Notes under the pieces: generated by a model
Told to the model about the DNA's origin: nothing
What the model saw: the letters and a program-made list of their open reading frames with translations, nothing else
Databases searched by the model: none
Shown here: positions 58,531 to 64,000 of the stretch, piece by piece
Position numbering within the stretch: the stretch's first letter is position 1
How the letters are laid out: the number at the start of each line of letters is the position of its first letter
Made by a program: the position numbers and the translations under genes
Source: Mucilaginibacter pankratovii
Lineage (GTDB): Bacteria; Bacteroidota; Bacteroidia; Sphingobacteriales; Sphingobacteriaceae
Assembly: GCF_014773265.1 (NCBI RefSeq)
Contig: NZ_JACWMY010000009.1
Span: 186,001-250,000, forward strand
Length of the DNA stretch: 64,000 nt
Direction of reading: 5' to 3'

Positions 58531-59238
58531 TCAGGCGTGGAAGAGTAAGAAAATAGCCGGGCGCTTGCGCAGATCGGGCACTTGTTTCTTCCAGTCGCCT
58601 ATGCTCATGGTTTTTATAAATTCGGTAGACGCTGTAATATCACAGGCAATGCAAAGCCTTGTTTGTGGCTTGCAGGCTTTCAGTACATCATCCAGCATGC
58701 TATCGTTACGGAAGGGTGTTTCGATGAACAGCTGCGTTTGGTTCTTCTCGGCCAAGGCTTCCAGTTCTTTTATTTTTTTGGCGCGCTCCACTTTATCAAT
58801 GGGGATATAGCCGTGGAAAGTAAAGCTTTGTCCGCTAAACCCGGAAGCCATCAGCGCCAATAATAGCGAACTTGGCCCCACCAATGGCACTACTTTAATG
58901 CCTTTGCGGTGCGCTTCGGCTACAATATCTGCGCCGGGGTCGGCAATTCCCGGGCATCCGGCTTCGCTCATTAAACCAACGTCGTTACCGGCCATCAAAC
59001 CTGCAAAGAACTCTTTTAAGCCACTGTCGCGGTTGTGTTTGCCATAGTCGTGGATCACCAGTTCGCTTTGCGGGGTTTTCAGCCCGGCCTCTTTTAAAAA
59101 GCGGCGGGCGGTTTTTTCGTTCTCTACAATGTACTCTTTTACCGCGTTGATGGTATCTACGAGGTAGGGAGTAAATGATTTTGCCGAGGCGGCATCGGCG
59201 AGGGGTACGGGTATTAAAAAAAGCGTTCCTGGTTGCAT
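58531..59238 (-). CDS. RsmI-like SAM-dependent tetrapyrrole-type methylase
   Basis: 235 residues of the TP-methylase fold: PGTLFLIPVPLADAASAKSF (normally PIGN in RsmI), GLMSEAGCPGIADPGADIV (SAM-binding), VVPLVGPSSLLLALMASGFS, FTFHGYIPIDKVERAKKI and LFIETPFRNDSMLDDVL. RsmI makes the ribose methylation at C1402 of 16S rRNA. This protein is shorter and lacks the N-terminal GTLYVVATPIGN signature, so it may be the Bacteroidota paralogue with another target. Confidence 0.88.
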   Translation of the reverse strand: MQPGTLFLIPVPLADAASAKSFTPYLVDTINAVKEYIVENEKTARRFLKEAGLKTPQSELVIHDYGKHNRDSGLKEFFAGLMAGNDVGLMSEAGCPGIADPGADIVAEAHRKGIKVVPLVGPSSLLLALMASGFSGQSFTFHGYIPIDKVERAKKIKELEALAEKNQTQLFIETPFRNDSMLDDVLKACKPQTRLCIACDITASTEFIKTMSIGDWKKQVPDLRKRPAIFLLFHA

Positions 59239-59293
59239 TATGCAAATTGACGTTTTTTATTTAATTTAAGCTAATCGTAAAACTGTTTAAAGT

Positions 59294-60010
59294 ATGAAAT
59301 CATTAGGCATCAACTGGTTCATAGAAGGCTCGATAGATTTTGAGCACAAAAAATACATTTTGCTGGATTATTTGCAGGAGATAAACCGCCATTTTGATAA
59401 GAGCAGGCTATACCCCAACCTTACCGACCTGATATTTCATTACAACAACCTGCTCGATTTTAAGAACAATAAAAGCGCTCTGCAACAGGCTTTTCCGCAA
59501 CGGCTCACCAAGGCCGATATTGAAGCTGTGAAACTAACCTATCAAAAAATAGTACAGGATGATACATCGATGGCGGAGATAGAAAGCATTATTTACTACG
59601 CCCTCAGCAAAATGAACCCGGCCATACAAACGGGCATGGAGATCTACGATTTCGTGGAAAGCCGCCTCAATATCGACCCAATAGGGCTGGTACCGCTGAT
59701 GCCCTATCACGGTTATTTTAGCTTACGGAATGGCAAGGAACGTACCAATTACATCTACGAATACCAGGTGACCATTTTCGAGAACAAAGACGACAAGTTT
59801 CGCGGCATCAACGTACAGTTTATTGATACCTACGAGCAAAGTATCACCACCACGCCGGAATATATTAAGCTTGATCTGATCCGCCGGCACAAGCACCTGC
59901 CCAACCCGGCGGTGTATTATGTGCAAAGCGATATTGCGTTTCCGCTGGAGCAAACTTTATTGCCCGTAGCTAAAAGGAGTTTGGTGAAGTATATATCGAG
60001 CGTAGCGTAG
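59294..60010 (+). CDS. Conserved hypothetical protein
   Basis: 238 residues, no signal or membrane segment. Features: WFIEGSIDFEHKKYILLDYL, LYPNLTDLIFHYNNLLDFKN, MAEIESIIYYALSKMNPAI, GLVPLMPYHGYFSLRNG and YEQSITTTPEYIKLDLI. I do not recognise a family. Its base composition and regular hydrophobic pattern support a real gene. It is divergent from the methylase gene with only a 55-bp gap. Confidence 0.75.
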   Translation: MKSLGINWFIEGSIDFEHKKYILLDYLQEINRHFDKSRLYPNLTDLIFHYNNLLDFKNNKSALQQAFPQRLTKADIEAVKLTYQKIVQDDTSMAEIESIIYYALSKMNPAIQTGMEIYDFVESRLNIDPIGLVPLMPYHGYFSLRNGKERTNYIYEYQVTIFENKDDKFRGINVQFIDTYEQSITTTPEYIKLDLIRRHKHLPNPAVYYVQSDIAFPLEQTLLPVAKRSLVKYISSVA

Positions 60011-60070
60011 CTTGGTTGGCAGTTTGTAGCGGGCTTTAGCAGGAAGCAGTTAGTGCATAATTCCCATTTT

Positions 60071-60197
60071 GTCATTGCGAGCGAAGCGCGGCAACCTCAT
60101 GGGACATTTAGCAAACCTGCAAAGTAGCGACGCTCGTCCTATGAGATTGCCACGTCGCGCTCCCACACGGCCTCCCCGCCGCTCCTCGCAATGGCAA
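60071..60197. repeat. Inverted repeat (GTCATTGCGAGCGAAGCG type)
   Basis: The left side reads GTCATTGCGAGCGAAGCG and GGCAACCTCATGGGAC; the right side reads GTCCTATGAGATTGCC and CTCCTCGCAATGGC. Related to 40538-40632. It lies after the minus-strand aminotransferase gene and near the plus-strand hypothetical. Confidence 0.55.
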
Positions 60198-60215
60198 TTC
60201 GGTTTGGGGTGTGGC

Positions 60216-61472
60216 TTATTTCAACTTCGCCAGCGCCGCTTTCACCCTTGGCAACAGATCCTTCATCTCCTGCAAGGTGCTTGCCCCAACAGATACGCGG
60301 AACCAGGCGCTATCATCGCCCGTACCGAATGCCGAGAACGGTACCAGGGCCACGCCTGCTTCTTTGATGAGGTAAAAATTTACATCGGCAGAGTTGGCCA
60401 GTATTTTGCCATCTGCTGTGGTTTTGCCTATATAATCAACTTTCACAGTAAGGTAGATAGCACCCATCGGTTCGATAGAATCTATGCTAAAACCTTCGCC
60501 CTTTAAAGCCTGGAAGCCTTCGTGCAGGGTATTCAGGCTTGCCTGGATGTCTGCCTTTAACTTGTCGAGGAAAGTATCCACAACAGGCTCATTCTTCAAA
60601 TATTCTGCCATGGCAACCTGCTCTGCCTTGGGCGACCAGGCACCCATGTGGCCAACAATGGCTTTCATGTTGTTGATGATCTCGGCCGGGCCAAAGCCCC
60701 AGCCTACGCGTACACCCGTTGCTGCAAAGCATTTAGAACCGCCATCTACAAACACGGTGTAATCCCTTAATTCCGGGCGCAGGGTGATCGGGTCGTAATG
60801 TTTGTGTTCGCCGAAGGTGAGTTGAGAGTAGATCTGGTCGTACAGCAGGTACAATGGTTTTTGATCTGCGGGGCGGCTTTTGTTTTCGGCTATTACCAGG
60901 TCGCAAATTTCTTCCAGGTCCTTTTTGCTGAACATGGTGCCGGTAGGGTTCAATGGCGAGCAAAGGGCCAGCAAAGTCGCTCCTTTTAAATGCGGGCGCA
61001 GTTCATCTGCTGTTGGCATAAAATTATTTTCGGCACGGGTGGGCACGATAAGCTTTTCGGCGCCGGTAAGATCGCAATAGTGGTTGTTGTTCCATGATGG
61101 TGCCGGAAAAACCACCCAATCGCCCGGATCAACCAGGGCTAAATAGGTAGAATAGATCAGCGGGCGTGAACCACCCGAGATCAATATTTCGTTGGCACCA
61201 TATTCCAGACCCATGCGGCTTTTTAAAAAGCCCGATACGCTTTCGCGCAGGCTCAGCATCCCATCCGCGGGCGGGTAGTTGGTTTGGTTATGGTTATAGG
61301 CATCAATAATGCCGTCCTTCAGTTCGGTAGGGATAGGGTAAATATCAGCGTCGAAATCGCCGATGGTGAGGTTGGCAATGTTTTGGCCTTGTTTTTTTAA
61401 TTCGTTTATTTCGCCTGCTATTTTTATAATTTCAGAGCCGCTTAAATTCTGCGCTAATACCGATACTTTCAT
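60216..61472 (-). CDS. PLP-dependent class I aminotransferase (aspartate aminotransferase-like)
   Basis: 418 residues. Fold type I: IANLTIGDFDADIYPIPTEL, NYPPADGMLSLRESVSGFL, ISGGSRPLIYSTYLALVDPG, CSPLNPTGTMFSKKDLEEIC, YLLYDQIYSQL and VDGGSKCFAATGVRVGWGF with the PLP-binding Lys. The C-terminal FRVSVGASTLQEMKDLL is the carboxylate-binding Arg region. Amino acid specificity cannot be set from sequence alone; aspartate or related is most likely. Confidence 0.92.
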   Translation of the reverse strand: MKVSVLAQNLSGSEIIKIAGEINELKKQGQNIANLTIGDFDADIYPIPTELKDGIIDAYNHNQTNYPPADGMLSLRESVSGFLKSRMGLEYGANEILISGGSRPLIYSTYLALVDPGDWVVFPAPSWNNNHYCDLTGAEKLIVPTRAENNFMPTADELRPHLKGATLLALCSPLNPTGTMFSKKDLEEICDLVIAENKSRPADQKPLYLLYDQIYSQLTFGEHKHYDPITLRPELRDYTVFVDGGSKCFAATGVRVGWGFGPAEIINNMKAIVGHMGAWSPKAEQVAMAEYLKNEPVVDTFLDKLKADIQASLNTLHEGFQALKGEGFSIDSIEPMGAIYLTVKVDYIGKTTADGKILANSADVNFYLIKEAGVALVPFSAFGTGDDSAWFRVSVGASTLQEMKDLLPRVKAALAKLK

Positions 61473-61492
61473 TATAGATTTTTTACGAAGGG

Positions 61493-61500
61493 CAAATATA
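61493..61500 (-). promoter_or_regulatory. -7 box of the aminotransferase gene
   Basis: On the minus strand TATATTTG fits TAnnTTTG, 20 nt before the ATG at 61472, and is directly preceded by a word-repeat arm (61501-61533). Confidence 0.5.
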
Positions 61501-61634
61501 AGGTAAAAGGTGAAAGGTTAAGGGTAAAAGGTTGGCTTTCTTGCTCAATGGCTTTGCATCCTCAGCCGGTAAGTATATAACAGAAAAGGCGAAAGAATTT
61601 ACCTTTCGCCTTTTACCTTTATCCTTTCACCTAA
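61501..61634. repeat. Word-repeat pair (AGGTAAAAGG/CCTTTTACC type)
   Basis: Left arm 61501-61533 (AGGTAAAAGGTGAAAGG and so on), right arm 61599-61634 (TACCTTTCGCCTTTTACC and so on), inverted. The right arm abuts the desaturase stop at 61636; the left arm abuts the aminotransferase -7 box. Confidence 0.65.
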
Positions 61635-61635
61635 A

Positions 61636-62370
61636 CTATAGATACGCCTTTCGGAGCCGGATGATCCTGGCCCAGTGCATGAGTTTCATTATCGGGTACA
61701 CGGGGTCTATCTCGAACCATTTAGCGCCAAAGTTTGCATTGTTTGGGCGCTTGTGGTGATTGTTCTGGAATAATTCACCCAGCATAAAAAAGTCGAACGG
61801 GGTGGTGTTTTTTGATTTGTCGTTATTATCAAAGTTAGCGTAACCGTATTTGTGGCCGCACCAGTTTACAATTGCACCGTGGATAGGGCCCATCATAAAG
61901 TGAATAGGGATCAGCAAGAACATCCACCATGCGGTAGCAAACTGCACGTAAAAGGCTACATATAAACCACCGAATACCAAGCGGGAGATAATGGAAGAAC
62001 CAATATAATCGAGGAATTTCCACTCGGGGTAATTGCCTTTAAAGCGTTCTTCCGGTTCTTTTAAACGTTTAATATGGTCGCGGTAGCTTAACACGGTGTG
62101 CCACATCATTTGGAAAACATCCGTAAAAAAGTGTGGTGAGTGCGGGTCTTTTTCGGTATCGCTATATGCATGATGCTCGCGGTGCATAATGGCATAAGCT
62201 CTGGGGTTTAAAAATGATGAACCCTGGAAAATATACGTCATGATGTAGAAGGTGCGCTCGAAAAATATATTGGTAGTAAACATTTTATGAGAGGCGTACC
62301 TATGCAGAAAGAACGTTTGAAAGAACAGGGATAAAAACCAGTGAGCCAGGAAGAAGATAAGTATGATCAC
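61636..62370 (-). CDS. Acyl-CoA/fatty-acid desaturase
   Basis: 244 residues, membrane diiron desaturase with four helices. Histidine boxes: HRYASHK, HREHHAYSD, NWCGHKYGY and NNHHKRPNNAN. The start is LIFFLAHWFLSLFFQTFFLH. Introduces a double bond (delta-9-type) into fatty acyl chains, likely to adjust membrane fluidity. The gene to its right, coding on the same strand, is separated by a terminator. Confidence 0.93.
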   Translation of the reverse strand: MIILIFFLAHWFLSLFFQTFFLHRYASHKMFTTNIFFERTFYIMTYIFQGSSFLNPRAYAIMHREHHAYSDTEKDPHSPHFFTDVFQMMWHTVLSYRDHIKRLKEPEERFKGNYPEWKFLDYIGSSIISRLVFGGLYVAFYVQFATAWWMFLLIPIHFMMGPIHGAIVNWCGHKYGYANFDNNDKSKNTTPFDFFMLGELFQNNHHKRPNNANFGAKWFEIDPVYPIMKLMHWARIIRLRKAYL

Positions 62371-62472
62371 AGCGTAAAAAAATTAATGTAGAAGTATTAT
62401 TTATAATGATTACAAATATAACGATAAAAATCTTTCGTTGGATTTATAAATGTGTATTCGTTTTAAAAAAAT

Positions 62473-62502
62473 AAAAAAAGCCGCACGGTTTACCGTGCGG
62501 CT
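62473..62502 (-). terminator. Terminator of the DUF2383 gene
   Basis: 11-bp perfect stem (AGCCGCACGGT and complement, 2-nt loop); the A-run on the left is the U-tract of the minus strand. Confidence 0.88.
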
Positions 62503-62522
62503 CCTGTCAATAATGTGTTGAT

Positions 62523-62984
62523 TTACACCTGTGCATCTCTTAAGGCCTTGATGGTATCGTGGCCTTCGTTTATAACTTGCTGTTGCGTTGCAATTAAAGC
62601 GCTGTGCTCTGGCAATAAGCCGTTATCTTCGGTTAATGCATCGCGGTATGCTTTTTTAATCGCATCCTCGCCGCGTTCGCATTCTGATAAGATCGCTTTA
62701 CGGTCGTGACCGGTAAATGTAGCTTTTACATCTATCCAGGCGCGGTGCAAAGTGCCGGTTACGGTATTGCCGGTTTCTAATTCGCCACCTATTTGGCCTA
62801 CTGCTGCGCTTAGCTCCTGCACGTTTTGACGGCTATCGCTGGCAAATTGTTCAAAAACAGCCTTCAGATCGATATCACCTTCGCCCAGGTCTTTACCTGC
62901 ACGTGTGAATCCATCTATACGGTCGTTATTGATCTCTATTAAGTCGTTTAATACTTCTAATGATTTTTCTGTGGTAGTTTCCAT
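62523..62984 (-). CDS. DUF2383 (PA2169-type) four-helix-bundle protein
   Basis: 153 residues. Helices TTEKSLEVLNDLIEINNDRI, FEQFASDSRQNVQELSAAVG, GTLHRAWIDVKATFTGHDRK and AILSECERGEDAIKKAYRDA fit the DUF2383/PA2169 family, which is often ferritin-like and stress-linked. No signal peptide. Single gene with its own terminator. Confidence 0.88.
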   Translation of the reverse strand: METTTEKSLEVLNDLIEINNDRIDGFTRAGKDLGEGDIDLKAVFEQFASDSRQNVQELSAAVGQIGGELETGNTVTGTLHRAWIDVKATFTGHDRKAILSECERGEDAIKKAYRDALTEDNGLLPEHSALIATQQQVINEGHDTIKALRDAQV

Positions 62985-63184
62985 AGTAGTGTTTTCTTAT
63001 TTGTTTGATAAGGTATATGCAACCGCCATGCCAATAATTAATTTGTAATTAAAAAAATTACAAGTTTAACATGGGCTTAGCATGCTTTAGCGAAATAAAA
63101 CACGAAAATTGCTTAACGCAAAAAGGGGGGGGCACCTTTAAGGCGGAAGTTTAGGACAGTGTGTACTTTAATTTGGCAAGGGCG

Positions 63185-63934
63185 TTAATCATTCGTTCGC
63201 CGGTTTTTAAGCCAGTAAGCACCCAGGGCTATGGCGATAACGAGGTGGTTTAAAATGGTAGGTATTAGCCCGTAGTGCTTTTTCATAATAGCAAAACGCT
63301 CTTTTAAACTTTGGCGGTGTTTGGCTTTAGACATGCCGCCAACCAGGTACTTCGCCACGTAGCCTTCCACTTTAACTATCTTTTTTGCTTTTTTAGCCGC
63401 GCGGATGATCCAGTCGATATCGGCGCTCAATTGATAAGCCGGATTGTAGGGTGTTGTTAACGCCCTGCGGATGTAGATAGCCTGGTGACTTACACTCATG
63501 CCGTATTTAAAGCTTCGCCAACTAAATTTGCGCGGCGCTTTATGGCGGCGCTGACCAAGGCTTTCGCGGCGGGCATTCACCATTTCGGTTTCGCCGTAAT
63601 AGATATCGGCACCATCGGCAGTGGCAAAAACTTTATCAACGGTATCGGCGGTGTAAAACTCATCGCCCGAGTTCATAAAGATCACATAATCGCCGGTAGC
63701 AATGGCCAGTCCTTTGTTCATGGCATCGTAAATGCCCTTATCCGGTTCGCTGATGAGTTTGGCGATGCGGCTTTTGTAGGTATTGATGATATCCAATGTG
63801 CCGTCGGTGGAGCCGCCGTCTATCACAATATATTCTATTGCCGGGTGGGTTTGGTTAAGCACCGAAAGCAGGGTGCGGCCAATATCGGCCACATTGTTGT
63901 ATACAACGGTAATTACCGATAGGGTAGGCTTCAT
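63185..63934 (-). CDS. Glycosyltransferase family 2
   Basis: 249 residues, GT-A fold. TLSVITVVYNNVADIGRTLL, YIVIDGGSTDGTLDII, SEPDKGIYDAMNKGLAIATG and DYVIFMNSGDEFY (DXD-like) are typical, and SADIDWIIRAAKKAKKI marks the acceptor side. One C-terminal membrane segment (ILNHLVIAIALGAYWLKN) may anchor it. Surface polysaccharide synthesis is likely. Its start overlaps the upstream partial gene by 4 bp. Confidence 0.92.
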   Translation of the reverse strand: MKPTLSVITVVYNNVADIGRTLLSVLNQTHPAIEYIVIDGGSTDGTLDIINTYKSRIAKLISEPDKGIYDAMNKGLAIATGDYVIFMNSGDEFYTADTVDKVFATADGADIYYGETEMVNARRESLGQRRHKAPRKFSWRSFKYGMSVSHQAIYIRRALTTPYNPAYQLSADIDWIIRAAKKAKKIVKVEGYVAKYLVGGMSKAKHRQSLKERFAIMKKHYGLIPTILNHLVIAIALGAYWLKNRRTND

Positions 63935-64000
63935 GCGTTCGCTCCTTTCAAAACTGATTGATAAAGGCTGATGTATTGCCCGGCTACTTTCTCGTTATTA
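63931..64000 (-). CDS. Partial gene, probable glycosyltransferase (C-terminal end only)
   Basis: The last 22 codons (VAGQYISLYQSVL, then KGANA and stop) continue past the right edge. The terminal xxVAxQYxxLYxSxL pattern is common at the end of GT-B (family 4) glycosyltransferases. The stop overlaps the start of the GT2 gene (ATGA), so they are one operon. Confidence 0.6.
   Translation of the reverse strand, partial: NNEKVAGQYISLYQSVLKGANA

Noticed and set aside
1..64000. tRNA, rRNA, prophage and plasmid features
   Set aside because: No tRNA-like T-loop sequence in a plausible context, no rRNA core, no integrase, capsid or replication genes were seen in either strand.

Overview
The window looks like the chromosome of a member of the Bacteroidota, most likely a Sphingobacteriaceae close to Mucilaginibacter or Pedobacter. 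The evidence is the Bacteroidota promoter consensus (TAnnTTTG at -7), a type IX secretion (CHU_C-type) C-terminal domain, a barrel receptor with carboxypeptidase-like N-domain, an IPExxxVDY-family gene beside pyk and acpP, Sphingobacteria-type IleRS and DksA-like proteins, and many intergenic palindromic repeats. It is mainly housekeeping sequence with several small accessory islands. I saw no prophage, insertion sequence, CRISPR array, tRNA or rRNA. The species is an inference from gene content; no database was searched.

Layout. 1-3019: an unusual gene joining a seven-helix membrane AraC-type regulator in one frame to an ABC (FtsX/MacB-type) permease, running off the left edge. 3.2-6.4 kb: class III cyclase, azoreductase divergent from an HxlR regulator, a secreted cyclophilin. 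6.7-13.7 kb: barrel receptor, GH71/99-like lipoprotein with a beta-trefoil tail, AraC regulator, secreted alpha/beta hydrolase. 13.9-22.2 kb: flavin oxidoreductase, acetyltransferase, rpiA, msrA, LpxH-like phosphoesterase with a 36-residue membrane peptide gene, DinB, YjjG, a DUF4279/XRE/DUF2975 group, upp. 22.5-28.4 kb: uvrB, a YoeB-like toxin-antitoxin pair, small membrane proteins, YfhO. 28.5-36 kb: two related lipoproteins, a DUF892 ferritin-like protein, Ku, a 606-residue secreted protein, an OmpA/beta-propeller protein. 36-42.4 kb: ileS-dksA-like-lspA, thioredoxin-like and SIMPL proteins. 42.5-50.2 kb: pyk and IPExxxVDY against acpP-fabF-rnc; yicC-gmk-nadD. 50.2-50.7 kb: a frameshifted, probably dead toxin-antitoxin pair. 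50.8-64 kb: miaE, kelch protein, T9SS cargo, receiver-domain protein, PepSY-like lipoprotein, RsmI-like methylase with an FAD monooxygenase, aminotransferase, desaturase, DUF2383 protein, and two glycosyltransferases at the right edge.

The most unusual signal is between the genes. At least nine gene boundaries carry inverted pairs of arms made of imperfect tandem copies of a short, locus-specific word. Typically one arm follows a stop codon and the other sits just before a TAnnTTTG box and a start codon. Several of those boxes are only 3-5 nt from the start, which predicts leaderless mRNAs. There is also a MITE-like element inserted in the centre of a REP-like palindrome with a 10-bp direct duplication (a second, older copy lies 4 kb away), and a two-part repeat found three times in the same order. 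Together with the regulator-permease fusion, these are the items I would examine first.
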